Shown: positions 1 to 8,204, numbered from the stretch's first letter. The stretch: 64,000 bases of DNA from Alistipes sp. ZOR0009 (GCF_000798815.1 NZ_JTLD01000016.1:1-64000), one strand, 5' to 3'. Notes: generated from the letters alone by a model not told the origin. Translations and numbers: made by a program.

Positions 1-123
1 CGGAGTCCCGTTCTGCCCATCCGAGCTTCTGACGGCCAGCCCGGAGTCCCGTTCTGCCCATCCGAGCTTCTGACGGTCAGCCCGGAGTCCCGTTCCATCC
101 ATCCGAATCTCTGACGGCGAACT
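1..123. repeat. 41-bp tandem repeat array, three units, truncated by window edge
   Basis: Three consecutive units of 41 bp start at 1, 42 and 83. Each begins CGGAGTCCCGTT and carries a CTGACGG core near position 30. Units 1 and 2 differ at one base; unit 3 is more diverged in its middle. The array is GC-rich and has no open reading frame of its own. It probably continues to the left of the window. It lies about 130 bp upstream of the gene starting at 251. There are no unique spacers, so it is not a CRISPR array. Confidence 0.9.
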
Positions 124-250
124 TCCGAAGGAGAGCGTTACCGTAGAGCTGTGAAAACATGTTGCAAAACATAGTTTTTGCGCATTGTTTTGTTTGACTT
201 TCTGCATAATGTTTTGGAAATTTAACTAAAACTAAAACAATAGCTAGCAT

Positions 251-976
251 ATGGAAGAGATTAAAGGTTCGTATTTAAGCAGCTTACGCGTAAACGAGCA
301 AATAGGCTTGCTAAAGCAGGTGATAACAATATTGAGAAAGTTTAACGTAAGCACCCTGGAGCTGGAGGCCGAACTTTTACGGCTCGAGGGCAGCACCGAT
401 CAGTTCGAAAAATCGACATCGGTACTAAGCGAAAAGGAGAAAACCTTGGAGCTGGAGGAGGCCGACGGAGTGGTTGACGCCTTTGTGTCGAGCATGAAGG
501 GGTATCTTAAATCGTTGGCTCGTAACCCTAAGCCAGAAAAGAACCAGCCGGCAGGCTACCTGTTGGGGATATTTCAGCAGCAGGGGTGGGAGGTGGAGGC
601 GCTTCCTTACGAGGCCGAGAGTGCGGTTATTAGCAAGGTAGATGGCATATTTAAGTCGAACGCTGCGGCGGCAAAGGCGCTAAAGGATGCCATGGCGGAA
701 CCGTTTTGGGACGATGTTATGGAGGCTGAAGCAAAATTCCTGGAGATACAGCAAAAGCGGGTGGTATCGGCAGCCGAAAAGGCTACGGTTATGTCTTCGG
801 TGGTGGCGCGTCGTGAGGCGCAGAATGCCTGCAAGGCGCTTTTCAAAAAGATAAATGCCTTTGCTACGGTTTCGCCTAAGCCAGAGTACGGGCAGATGAT
901 AAATCAGATAAACGAGATAATAGAAGGAAAGCGAGCTCAGCTTCTTGCTCGGCATACGCTAGCAGGAAAGAAATAG
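251..976 (+). CDS. Hypothetical cytoplasmic helical protein (possibly DUF6261-like)
   Basis: This 241-residue protein has no signal peptide or membrane segment. It is rich in Ala, Glu, Lys and Leu and should be almost entirely helical, with coiled-coil potential at residues 40-70 and 150-180. No catalytic motif is visible. Its length and composition resemble the Bacteroidota-specific DUF6261 family, but I cannot confirm membership. It stands alone behind the 41-bp array and is followed by a terminator. The ATG at 251 follows an A-rich stretch with no strong ribosome binding site, which is usual in this phylum. It resembles the unknown protein at 46696 in style (soluble, helical, behind a structured intergenic region), but no sequence identity is evident by eye. 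Confidence 0.7.
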   Translation: MEEIKGSYLSSLRVNEQIGLLKQVITILRKFNVSTLELEAELLRLEGSTDQFEKSTSVLSEKEKTLELEEADGVVDAFVSSMKGYLKSLARNPKPEKNQPAGYLLGIFQQQGWEVEALPYEAESAVISKVDGIFKSNAAAAKALKDAMAEPFWDDVMEAEAKFLEIQQKRVVSAAEKATVMSSVVARREAQNACKALFKKINAFATVSPKPEYGQMINQINEIIEGKRAQLLARHTLAGKK

Positions 977-998
977 TATTCATAAAGGTTTATTTAAA

Positions 999-1028
999 GG
1001 GTCGCGCAGGGATGCGAGGCCCTTTTTT
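999..1028 (+). terminator. Intrinsic terminator of the first gene
   Basis: Imperfect stem GGGTCGCGC / GCGAGGCCC followed by a run of six T. It lies 23 bp after the stop of the gene at 251. Confidence 0.65.
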
Positions 1029-1283
1029 ATGCCAACGCTAAGCCGGCGGGTAGGTAGCATACCTCCCGCGTTTCGCTAATTAGTCCCCATTGGCACCCAT
1101 TTTTACCGAGGCGCTTAGCAAGGAGGCAAGGTGTATGCGCGCCGATGTACGTTGCTAGGCGCTGGGTGCATGCGCCACAACGCAGCTTGGTTAGGCGGTT
1201 GCTAGCGGGCAAGCTGCGTCCTAAGTAGCAGATGTTGGGCGGGAGGGCAGAGAGGCTGGCAGCTCCCTTCCTGTTGAAAATGA

Positions 1284-1309
1284 AAAAGGCGCCCCGAAGA
1301 GCGCCTTTT
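1284..1309 (-). terminator. Intrinsic terminator of hcp
   Basis: Perfect stem AAAAGGCGC / GCGCCTTTT with an 8-nt loop, 20 bp beyond the hcp stop. On the minus strand it ends in a T run. It could also work on the plus strand. Confidence 0.85.
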
Positions 1310-1329
1310 GCTGGATTAAAAAGGTATCA

Positions 1330-2976
1330 TTATGCTAAGAATAGCTTCATGTCTTCGTCTACGGTTTGAATACCCGCTATACCAAAGTTCTCAACAAGCA
1401 CCTTAACCACGTTTGGAGATAGGAATGCAGGGAGGGTTGGCCCTAGGTGGATATTCTTAACGCCAAGAGCAAGGAGTGCTAGCAGCACGATTACAGCCTT
1501 CTGCTCGTACCAGGCAATGTTGTACGCAATAGGTAGCTCATTTACATCCTTCAGCTCAAATACCTCCTTCAGCTTAAGGGCAATTAGCGCTAGCGAGTAG
1601 CTGTCGTTACATTGGCCTGCATCTAGCACGCGTGGTATACCTCCGATATCGCCAAGCGGAAGCTTGTTGTAACGGTATTTGGCGCAGCCTGCAGTTAAGA
1701 TAACGGTATCCTTTGGTAGCTTTTCGGCAAACTCGGTGTAGTAGCTGCGGTCTTTCATACGTCCGTCGCATCCGGCCATTACAAAGAACTTGCGGATAGC
1801 GCCCGACTTAACGGCTTCTACCACCTTGTCGGCAAGGGCAAAAACTTGCGCGTGGGCAAATCCACCAATAATTTCACCTTCCTCAATCTGTACCGGTGCT
1901 TGGCATCTCTTGGCGTGCTCAATGATCTTCGAGAAATCTTTAGGGCTACCGTTCTTGCGTCCTTCAATATGGATTGCCCCCTCTAAGCCAGCCGATCCGG
2001 TGGTGTAGATTCTGTCGGTGTAGGTTGCCTTATCGAGCGGTGGAACAATACAGTTGGTGGTAAAGAGGATTGGTCCGTTAAAGGTTTCGAACTCGTCGCG
2101 CTGCTTCCACCACGAGCTACCGTAGTTTCCTACAAAGTGGCTATACTTTTTGAACGCTGGGTAGTAGTTGGCTGGTAGCATTTCGCTGTGGGTGTACACG
2201 TCTACGCCGGTACCCTCGGTTTGTGCCAGCAGCTCCTCCATATCCTTTAGGTCGTGACCGCTGATAAGGATGGCAGGGTTATTTCTGGTTCCGATGTTTA
2301 CCTTGGTTATTTCTGGATTGCCGTAGCGGGTGGTGTTGGCCTTATCGAGAAGGGCCATGGTGGTTACGCCGCATTCGCCAGTTTCGAGCGTTAATCCTAC
2401 TAGCTCGTCGGCGCTGATATTTTGACGGCAGGTTTTAGCCAGTGCACCTTGGATAAAGGTGTGTATTTTCTCGTCTTCGAAGCCTAGGTTGGCAGCATGC
2501 TCGGCGTAGGCGGCAAGCCCTTTTAGACCAAATATGATAAGCGACTTAAGAGAGCGAATATCTTCGTTGTCGGATAGCGACATGATGCCTGCCTTCAAGG
2601 CTTCCTCTGCAAAATGCTCGGGACTGGCGGTCCAGGTAACTTCGTACACCTTTGGAAGTGGAATTCCCATCGAGTTGCACTCCTTCAAAAGGTTCTTCTT
2701 TAGCTCAAGTCCTTTAATAATACGGTTGGTGATGGCCGTGTCGTCGAAGTTGGCGTTGGTGATGGTGCAGAACAGCGCATCAAGGACAAACTTGTCTGCA
2801 TCAATATGCCTGTGCCCTTTGGCATGCAGCTCGGTGTGGATAATGCTTATTCCCTTGGTAACAAAAAGAAGTAAGTCTTGCAGGTTGGAGGTGCTAGCGT
2901 CTTTACCGCATACCCCTTTAATGGTACAGCCAGTTCCTTTAGCGGCCTCTTGGCATTGATGACAGAACATGTTCAT
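1330..2976 (-). CDS. hcp: Hybrid cluster protein (hydroxylamine reductase / NO reductase)
   Basis: Hcp reduces hydroxylamine to ammonia in vitro and acts mainly against nitric oxide in vivo; it is cytoplasmic. The 548-residue protein has the N-terminal cubane ligands C5, C8, C17 and C23 in the C-x2-C-x8-C-x5-C spacing typical of anaerobes (class I). All seven ligands of the hybrid 4Fe-2O-2S cluster are visible in family context: H241, E265, C309, C403, C431, C456 and E491. Their spacing follows the Desulfovibrio protein. Length is normal. The gene runs in the same direction as the ferredoxin-like gene upstream (3144-4031), separated by 167 bp that contains a palindrome (3034-3048). It is therefore probably co-regulated with that gene by the adjacent Crp/Fnr protein but may have its own promoter. 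Confidence 0.97.
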   Translation of the reverse strand: MNMFCHQCQEAAKGTGCTIKGVCGKDASTSNLQDLLLFVTKGISIIHTELHAKGHRHIDADKFVLDALFCTITNANFDDTAITNRIIKGLELKKNLLKECNSMGIPLPKVYEVTWTASPEHFAEEALKAGIMSLSDNEDIRSLKSLIIFGLKGLAAYAEHAANLGFEDEKIHTFIQGALAKTCRQNISADELVGLTLETGECGVTTMALLDKANTTRYGNPEITKVNIGTRNNPAILISGHDLKDMEELLAQTEGTGVDVYTHSEMLPANYYPAFKKYSHFVGNYGSSWWKQRDEFETFNGPILFTTNCIVPPLDKATYTDRIYTTGSAGLEGAIHIEGRKNGSPKDFSKIIEHAKRCQAPVQIEEGEIIGGFAHAQVFALADKVVEAVKSGAIRKFFVMAGCDGRMKDRSYYTEFAEKLPKDTVILTAGCAKYRYNKLPLGDIGGIPRVLDAGQCNDSYSLALIALKLKEVFELKDVNELPIAYNIAWYEQKAVIVLLALLALGVKNIHLGPTLPAFLSPNVVKVLVENFGIAGIQTVDEDMKLFLA

Positions 2977-3033
2977 AGCTTTGGTTTTTTAATAAGAATT
3001 GATAGTTGATTTGCCCCTTAACGGGTTTAGTTA

Positions 3034-3048
3034 ACAGTTTTAAACTGT
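3034..3048. promoter_or_regulatory. Candidate operator upstream of hcp
   Basis: The palindrome ACAGTTT-T-AAACTGT has perfect 7-bp arms and lies 58-72 bp upstream of the hcp start. It could bind a dimeric regulator. It does not match the palindrome between the ferredoxin and regulator genes, and no clear TAnnTTTG element follows it, so the assignment is weak. Confidence 0.4.
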
Positions 3049-3143
3049 AGATAAGTTAAGCTAATTAGCCCCAAGTGTCAAGTTTTTTTAAGAAAATGAT
3101 GGAAGAAAAAATATTTTTTATTTCACCTTCTAAGCATCATGTT

Positions 3144-4031
3144 CTAAATCCACTGGGCGCCGAGGATTTCGCCCTGTATGCCCACTTCTACAACCTTTAT
3201 GGGGATGTTTCGTTGGGCATTGTTGCGGGCTAGCTGAGCCATTTGTACCAGTCCTCCGCAGCAGGGAACTTCCATGCGCATTACGGTGATGGTGTCAACT
3301 TCAGCGTTATCTATCAGGGCAGTGATTTTCTGAACGTATACCTCCTTGTTGCTATCGAGCTTGGGGCAGGCTATGGCTAGCGTTTTTCCTTGCAGATGCT
3401 TGGCGTGGAAGTTGGCTAGCGCGTAGGCTACGCAGTCGGCCGCAAGTAGCAGGTTGGCTCCTCTAAAGTGCGCTGCATTGGGGTTGATTAGGTGCAGCTG
3501 CACCGGCCAGTGGGTTAGCGCCGAGGGCTGGTTGCTGTCGGCTGTCTCCATGCTGGCCATTTTGGGGGCAAAGCTGCGGGCTGCAGCGCCTGGACATCCT
3601 CCGCCTGCATGGTGGTGGTGCATGGGAGCCATGGTGGCCTTGGGTTTTTGCTTCAGCGAGTCGATAACCTCGTTTACGTCGAAGGGAATGGTTTGCTCGT
3701 TTTGGCGGAGGTAGCCAAATGCTTGGCGCAGAAATTCAGTTTCGTTGTGATCGAGCAGGTGCTGTAGGTGGGCCGTAACCACGTTCTTGCCGTTGGGTAT
3801 CATCTCAATGATGGTAGCCACCTCGTCGTATGCCTCGGCTTCACGTTTTTCGATGGTGATGGCCCCTACTGGGCACGTTCCGATGCAGGCGCCTAGGCCA
3901 TCGCACATCAGCTCGCTAACAAGGGTAGCCTTACCGTCTATGAGCTGTAGAGCTCCCTCGTGGCATCCGGTTATGCAGTTTCCGCAGCCGTTGCAAAGTT
4001 CTCTGTCAATTTTAACAATGTCGCGTATCAT
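3144..4031 (-). CDS. Ferredoxin-like 4Fe-4S protein of the hcp locus
   Basis: It probably delivers electrons to Hcp or senses redox state; this is inferred from position. From the chosen start the protein has 295 residues. A first cluster motif has C13, C16, C19 and C23. A second has only C43, C49 and C53 because the second position is Leu (CDGLGAC), a pattern common in this family. A central linker carries four consecutive His and a GGGCPG motif near residues 135-145, and the C-terminal half has a VPCCGG motif and a C-P-K-L segment, both possible metal sites. The open frame reaches 4070, but ATG 4031 is preferred: it follows the purine-rich AAAAGAGA, and the predicted -7 element (4068-4075) overlaps the longer start. 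Confidence 0.85.
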   Translation of the reverse strand: MIRDIVKIDRELCNGCGNCITGCHEGALQLIDGKATLVSELMCDGLGACIGTCPVGAITIEKREAEAYDEVATIIEMIPNGKNVVTAHLQHLLDHNETEFLRQAFGYLRQNEQTIPFDVNEVIDSLKQKPKATMAPMHHHHAGGGCPGAAARSFAPKMASMETADSNQPSALTHWPVQLHLINPNAAHFRGANLLLAADCVAYALANFHAKHLQGKTLAIACPKLDSNKEVYVQKITALIDNAEVDTITVMRMEVPCCGGLVQMAQLARNNAQRNIPIKVVEVGIQGEILGAQWI

Positions 4032-4067
4032 GGTATCTCTTTTTATTCTTGTTTGATCTTGATGATG

Positions 4068-4075
4068 CAAACGTA
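4068..4075 (-). promoter_or_regulatory. -7 promoter element of the ferredoxin gene
   Basis: On the minus strand this reads TACGTTTG, a match to the Bacteroides -7 consensus TAnnTTTG. There is no TTTG at -33; the palindrome at 4097-4112 occupies that region instead. Confidence 0.6.
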
Positions 4076-4096
4076 CGGCGTTGCAGCCGTCAAGTC

Positions 4097-4112
4097 TGTA
4101 CCATATGATACA
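4097..4112. promoter_or_regulatory. Shared Crp/Fnr-type operator of a divergent promoter pair
   Basis: The sequence TGTACCATATGATACA is a 16-bp inverted repeat with one mismatched base pair. Its centre (4104.5) lies about 30 bp from the first base of the -7 element on each side (4075 minus, 4135 plus). With a start site about 7 nt beyond each element, the centre would sit near -42 to -44 of both promoters, the usual place for class II activation by Crp/Fnr proteins. The regulator encoded at 4224 is the obvious ligand. This is inference from geometry. Confidence 0.6.
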
Positions 4113-4134
4113 AACTCAAAACATTTTTAATTGT

Positions 4135-4142
4135 TAACTTTG
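4135..4142 (+). promoter_or_regulatory. -7 promoter element of the Crp/Fnr gene
   Basis: TAACTTTG matches TAnnTTTG exactly. No -33 TTTG is present at the usual distance, as expected of an activator-dependent promoter. A start site near 4149 supports ATG 4224 over the TTG at 4152, which would be almost leaderless. Confidence 0.6.
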
Positions 4143-4223
4143 GGTTGCTGATTGTTTGACGTCTGGGGCTTCCTACAATGGAAGGTGGATAATCGGTCGG
4201 CGGTTACTTCTAAATTGGCAAGT

Positions 4224-4892
4224 ATGAACTATATGGTGCTTTCTCGTTGTCCTCTTTTTCAGGGTGTTTCGCCCGAGGCGTTGGAAATGCTGCTGGGGCA
4301 ATACCCTTTTTCGGTTAAGTCGTACGTCAGGGGGGCTGTGTTAGCCTCTCGCGACGATGTATACTCCAGCCTAATGGTGGTTGTTGAGGGTAGCGTTAAG
4401 GGGGAGATGGTAGACCATTCGGGGAAGGTGGTAAAGATTGAAGATATTGCGGCACCTAGACCCATTGCCCCCGCCTTCCTGTTCGGTCAAAATAATCGTC
4501 TGCCGGTTGATGTGGTTGCCAACGATGTGGTAAAGGTGGTGGTAATTCCTCGATCTTCGATGGTGGGAATCATGCAGTCGAGCTCGCAGGTGCTTACCAA
4601 CTATCTCGATATGATGTCTAATCGGGCGACATTTCTTTCCAATAAGCTCTACTTCCTTTCGTTTAGGTCGATTAAGGAGAAGCTGGCGCACTATATCTTG
4701 GAGCTTTCTAAAAACCAGCTACGCGCATTTACCCTGCCTATGGGGCAGCAGGAGTTGGCCGACTACTTTGGGGTTACCCGTACGTCGTTAGCCCGCGTCT
4801 TTGCCGATTTCGAGCGAGATGGCTTGGTCTCGTTTGATAGACGAAACGTTACCATACTGGATAGGGGCGGGTTGCTGGGATTGCTAAAGTAA
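4224..4892 (+). CDS. Crp/Fnr family transcriptional regulator (HcpR-like)
   Basis: The 222-residue protein has an N-terminal cyclic-nucleotide-binding-like beta barrel (about residues 10-120), a long dimerisation helix, and a C-terminal winged helix-turn-helix with the recognition region QQELADYFGVTRTSLARVF at about residues 173-191. It lacks the N-terminal Cys cluster of Fnr, so it does not carry an Fnr-type 4Fe-4S cluster. Divergent orientation from the ferredoxin-hcp genes suggests the role of HcpR-type regulators, which activate hcp under nitrosative stress in several anaerobes. The longest frame starts with TTG at 4152; ATG 4224 gives the usual family length. A second ATG lies at 4233. 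The effector (haem, NO or another) cannot be read from sequence. Confidence 0.85.
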   Translation: MNYMVLSRCPLFQGVSPEALEMLLGQYPFSVKSYVRGAVLASRDDVYSSLMVVVEGSVKGEMVDHSGKVVKIEDIAAPRPIAPAFLFGQNNRLPVDVVANDVVKVVVIPRSSMVGIMQSSSQVLTNYLDMMSNRATFLSNKLYFLSFRSIKEKLAHYILELSKNQLRAFTLPMGQQELADYFGVTRTSLARVFADFERDGLVSFDRRNVTILDRGGLLGLLK

Positions 4893-4896
4893 AGCG

Positions 4897-4925
4897 ATGC
4901 CCGCACTAGAATCTAATGCGGGCAT
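4897..4925. terminator. Convergent hairpin between the regulator gene and mazG
   Basis: Perfect 9-bp stem ATGCCCGCA / TGCGGGCAT with an 11-nt loop between two converging genes. There is no strong T run on either side, so it may act as a weak bidirectional terminator. Confidence 0.6.
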
Positions 4926-4944
4926 TCCGGTATATGAATATGCC

Positions 4945-5718
4945 TTAATCGAACTTTTTAGCCTCTTCCCAAATCTCGTTCATTTCATCGAGGGTCATCT
5001 CCTTTAGCGAGCGTCCCTTTTTTATGGTATTTTCTTCGAGGTAGGTAAAGCGCTTGATGAATTTTCTGTTTGTTTTTTCAAGTGCCGATTCTGGGTCAAT
5101 GTCGTATAGCCTTGCAGCGTTTACTACAGAAAAGAGCAGGTCGCCAAACTCCTTCTCCATTTTTTCTCGGTTCATCTGCTCTATTTCGTGGCGCAGCTCG
5201 TTTAGTTCCTCCTGCACTTTATCCCACACTTGGGTGCGCTCTTCCCAGTCGAAACCTACGGCTCGTGCTTTCTCCTGAATTCGGTTTGCCTTGATTAATG
5301 CAGGTAGCGCTGATGGCACGCCCGAGAGCACGCTTTTATTGCCATCTTTCTCCTTAATCTTAAGCTGCTCCCAATTCTGAATAACCTGTGCGGCGTTGGC
5401 AACCTCCTCCTCCCCAAAAACGTGAGGGTGGCGGTAAACAAGCTTATCGCAAAGGGCATTTATTACATCCTGAATTTCGAACCACTCCTTTTCGGAGGCC
5501 ATTTTGGCGTAGAACACCACATGAAGAAGAATGTCTCCTAGCTCCTTTTTTATGTTGGTAACCTCCATCGTGTTGATGGCATCTATCAGCTCGTAGGTTT
5601 CCTCTATGGTGTTGCTGCGGAGGCTTTCGAAGGTTTGTTCCCTATCCCAAGGGCATTTTTCACGCAGCTCGTCCATGATGTTGAGCAGGCGTTCAAAACT
5701 TTGTAGCTTATCGTTCAT
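4945..5718 (-). CDS. mazG: Nucleoside triphosphate pyrophosphohydrolase MazG
   Basis: MazG hydrolyses nucleoside triphosphates to monophosphates and pyrophosphate and clears non-canonical or excess nucleotides. The 257-residue protein has the full two-domain layout. The first Mg-binding motif is EETYE at 39-43 with ELGD at 59-62. The second is EELNE at 170-174 with EFGD at 190-193. The N-terminal KCPWDREQTFESLR segment is typical. It starts 13 bp after the stop of the gene upstream (5732-6511) and is probably translated from the same transcript. Confidence 0.96.
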   Translation of the reverse strand: MNDKLQSFERLLNIMDELREKCPWDREQTFESLRSNTIEETYELIDAINTMEVTNIKKELGDILLHVVFYAKMASEKEWFEIQDVINALCDKLVYRHPHVFGEEEVANAAQVIQNWEQLKIKEKDGNKSVLSGVPSALPALIKANRIQEKARAVGFDWEERTQVWDKVQEELNELRHEIEQMNREKMEKEFGDLLFSVVNAARLYDIDPESALEKTNRKFIKRFTYLEENTIKKGRSLKEMTLDEMNEIWEEAKKFD

Positions 5719-5731
5719 TTGTCTTGTATTT

Positions 5732-6511
5732 CTACGGGTTGTAAAAGTTGATACGTACGGCCGAGCTGATGTCTAGATTCAGCAGTGTGGCTATTCTCCC
5801 CTTGTTCTGTGCAATTTCTAGGTGACCTGCCGAGTTGAAGATGGCCACAAAGTCGCCAGCTTCTACCTCCGAGTATGCCTCTGATACCTTGCTTACCTTG
5901 TAGCGGTTGCTTTGTACCAGTATATCGTAGCGTCGCCCCTTTCCAACTCGATCAAAGTCATTTCGGGTAATGTTGGTAACGATGTTGCCAAAGGTGTCGA
6001 TGTAGATGACATTGCCTAAAATAAAGGAGCTGTCTATGGTTGGCAGTAGCATCGGCATTCTGTTGATTGCACTCTTTTCGGCCCCTATATTTAAGATGGG
6101 TTCTCCTGCTGCAAGTGCCGCTGTGGCATCAGCTATTGGCATCAGCGCGTTAAACCCGTTGCCGAAGTTTTGGTATTCGATGCTTACCACCGCATCCGGC
6201 TCCTCATCGCAAATGAGGCCAAGCACGCCGTTATCCGCAGATACAAAAAAGTGCCCTGCATAGCTAACGGCTACAATTGGTTTTCGAAGAGATGGTTCGC
6301 TATCTACCGCAACAATATGCACCGTCTTTTCGGGGAAGTGTTGGTACATACCTCGTACAATGTACGCCGCGGCTTGCAGCTGAAATGATGGGATATGATG
6401 GGATACATCGATTAGGGCAACAGCAGGATTCCTTTTGAGAATCTCCCCTTTAAGGGCCGCCACGTAGTAGTCGTGCCGTTCCCAATCGGTAGTGAGTGTT
6501 GCTATTGCCAT
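5732..6511 (-). CDS. SAM hydroxide adenosyltransferase family protein (DUF62)
   Basis: Members of this family cleave S-adenosylmethionine with hydroxide to adenosine and methionine; the fluorinases and chlorinases are specialised relatives. The 259-residue protein starts with the family motif ATLTTDWERHDYYVAALKG and later has SADNGVLGLI and the C-terminal substrate region YIDTFGNIVTNI. The open frame extends to 6568, but the 19 extra residues are polar, unlike family members, so ATG 6511 is preferred. It is the first gene of a two-gene unit with mazG. Halogenase activity is not implied. Confidence 0.88.
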   Translation of the reverse strand: MAIATLTTDWERHDYYVAALKGEILKRNPAVALIDVSHHIPSFQLQAAAYIVRGMYQHFPEKTVHIVAVDSEPSLRKPIVAVSYAGHFFVSADNGVLGLICDEEPDAVVSIEYQNFGNGFNALMPIADATAALAAGEPILNIGAEKSAINRMPMLLPTIDSSFILGNVIYIDTFGNIVTNITRNDFDRVGKGRRYDILVQSNRYKVSKVSEAYSEVEAGDFVAIFNSAGHLEIAQNKGRIATLLNLDISSAVRINFYNP

Positions 6512-6730
6512 TCTATTAGTTAAGAAACTGTTGGATTTATGTTGTGGTTGCTGCTTATTGACTATCAAATTTAAGAAGATATTCTTAACAAATATTGATC
6601 GGGGGCTACTTTCAGCAATTTATATGAAAAGGGAAGGGGCAAACTTAAAAAATAGGCGCTCGTTTACAGCCATTTTTGCTACCTTCGTCGTGGCTTAATG
6701 CCTTAAATATTGAACTATTTACAGGAACTA

Positions 6731-7498
6731 ATGGAGTTAAACGTTAAAAATCCGCTTGTATTCTTTGATCTAGAAACTACGGGCATTGACTTTGTAAAGG
6801 ATAGAATTGTTGAAATCTGCATATTAAAGGTAATGCCAGGTGGCAAAACCGAGGTGAAAACGCGAAGAGTTAACCCGACGATACATATTCCGGCCCAATC
6901 TACCGCCATCCATGGCATAACCGATGAGGATGTAAAGGATTGTCCTACCTTTAAGGAGGTGGCAAAATCGTTGGTGCAGTACGTGGAAGGATGCGATTTT
7001 GCAGGCTATAACTCGAATAAGTTCGACCTGCCGCTATTGGCCGAAGAGTTTATTCGGGCGGATATTGACTTTGATCTTAAGAAGCGCAAGTTTATTGACG
7101 TGCAGACGATCTTCCATAAAATGGAGCAACGTACGCTTGCCGCAGCCTATAAGTTTTACTGCGATAAGGATTTGGAAAACGCGCATAGCGCCGAGGCAGA
7201 TACGGTAGCCACCTACGAGGTGCTTAAATCGCAGCTTGATAGGTATTCTATTCTTCAAAATGATATCGATTTTCTTTCTGAATTTTCGGCTAAGACTCGC
7301 AATGTCGATTTTGCAGGGCGCATCGTTTTAAACGAGAAGGATGTTGAGGTATTCAACTTCGGTAAGCACAAGGGGCGTCCTGTAGTGGATGTTCTATCTT
7401 CGGAGCCCGGCTACTACGCTTGGATGATGAATGGAGATTTTCCGCTTTACACCAAAAAGGTGCTTACTCGTATTAAGCTAAGTATGATGCAAAAGTAG
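6731..7498 (+). CDS. DnaQ-like 3'-5' exonuclease with ExoX-like C-terminal domain
   Basis: A DEDDh-type exonuclease that removes nucleotides from DNA or RNA 3' ends. From ATG 6731 it has 255 residues. D13 and E15 lie in FFDLETTG (Exo I), D99 in YNSNKFDLPLL (Exo II), and H152 and D157 in HSAEAD (Exo III), so the active site is complete. The last 60 residues contain FGKHKGRPVVDVL and a WMMNGDFP segment, the small domain seen at the end of ExoX-like proteins. The open frame begins at a TTG (6710), but the ATG gives the normal N-terminus. It lies 11 bp before the next gene, so the two form an operon. Confidence 0.88.
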   Translation: MELNVKNPLVFFDLETTGIDFVKDRIVEICILKVMPGGKTEVKTRRVNPTIHIPAQSTAIHGITDEDVKDCPTFKEVAKSLVQYVEGCDFAGYNSNKFDLPLLAEEFIRADIDFDLKKRKFIDVQTIFHKMEQRTLAAAYKFYCDKDLENAHSAEADTVATYEVLKSQLDRYSILQNDIDFLSEFSAKTRNVDFAGRIVLNEKDVEVFNFGKHKGRPVVDVLSSEPGYYAWMMNGDFPLYTKKVLTRIKLSMMQK

Positions 7499-7509
7499 CT
7501 TTCAATAGC

Positions 7510-8124
7510 ATGAAAATTATTTGTATAGGTCGCAACTATATAGACCACGCAAAGGAGTTAAATAACCCAGTGCCTTCCGAGCCTGTCTTTTTCTTAAAGC
7601 CAGACACGGCGTTGCTACGCAACAATGCCCCATTCTTTTATCCTGCATTTTCGAAGGATGTTCACTACGAGGTTGAGCTGGTTATTAAAATAAGTAAGGT
7701 AGGACGAAGCATTGGAGAGAAGTTTGCTTCGCGTTACTATAGCGAGGTTGGTTTAGGTATCGATTTTACGGCTCGTGACCTTCAACAACGTTGTAAGGAG
7801 CGTGGCTTACCTTGGGAGATGGCAAAGGCTTTTGACTTTTCGGCTCCGTTAAGTAGCGCTTTTTTGCCGATCGACAACATTGAGTCTGTGAGTAGCATTC
7901 CTTTTTCCTTGCTTAAGAATGGGGAAGTTGTTCAACAAGGTAATTCAAGCGAAATGATTTTCTCTGTAGATCGTATAATCTCGTACGTTTCGCAATTCTT
8001 TACGCTAAAAATAGGTGATTTGATATATACGGGAACTCCTGCAGGTGTAGGTCCTGTTCAAATAAATGACCGCCTGCAAGGTTACATTGGCGATACGCTG
8101 ATGTTTGACTTTGAGGTAAAGTAG
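7510..8124 (+). CDS. Fumarylacetoacetate hydrolase (FAH) family protein
   Basis: FAH-fold enzymes act on beta-dicarbonyl substrates: acylpyruvate hydrolysis, oxaloacetate decarboxylation or tautomerisation, or catechol-pathway isomerisation. The 204-residue protein is a single FAH domain. It starts MKIICIGRNYIDHAKEL. The metal ligands are E54 and E56 in HYEVELV and D85 in GIDFTARD, and the substrate-loop motif YTGTPAGVG is near residue 178. Its small size favours the FAHD1-like oxaloacetate or acylpyruvate group over the two-domain isomerases. It follows the exonuclease gene by 11 bp. Confidence 0.9.
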   Translation: MKIICIGRNYIDHAKELNNPVPSEPVFFLKPDTALLRNNAPFFYPAFSKDVHYEVELVIKISKVGRSIGEKFASRYYSEVGLGIDFTARDLQQRCKERGLPWEMAKAFDFSAPLSSAFLPIDNIESVSSIPFSLLKNGEVVQQGNSSEMIFSVDRIISYVSQFFTLKIGDLIYTGTPAGVGPVQINDRLQGYIGDTLMFDFEVK

Positions 8125-8150
8125 GAGGAGCGATCGCCGAATCGAATAAA

Positions 8151-8204
8151 AGAGGTGCTATGGGTAAAATTTGAAAGATGATTTTGCAGGTAGCACTTCT
8201 CGTT
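8151..8204 (+). terminator. Possible terminator hairpin after the FAH gene
   Basis: Ten-base arms AGAGGTGCTA and TAGCACTTCT pair with one G-T, with a 30-nt loop, followed by CGTTTTA. It lies 27 bp after the FAH stop. The loop is large, so efficiency is doubtful. Confidence 0.45.

Larger units (their letters stand above)
977..1329. other. Gene-poor GC-rich spacer
   Basis: The stretch between the first gene and hcp holds one terminator at each end. The middle (about 1029-1283) is GC-richer than its surroundings. The only open frame there (minus strand, 61 codons) has no family resemblance and no promoter. I see nothing else supportable. Confidence 0.6.

Noticed and set aside
1027-1212. 61-codon minus-strand open frame in the first spacer
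   Set aside because: No homology by eye, no promoter, atypical composition; it overlaps the terminator of the preceding gene.
4152-4223. TTG start extending the Crp/Fnr protein by 24 residues
   Set aside because: The predicted start site is near 4149, so the codon would be almost leaderless, and the extra residues do not resemble the family.
5732-6511. Fluorinase or chlorinase
   Set aside because: The family contains halogenases, but members linked to housekeeping genes such as mazG are hydrolases; nothing in the sequence supports halide chemistry.
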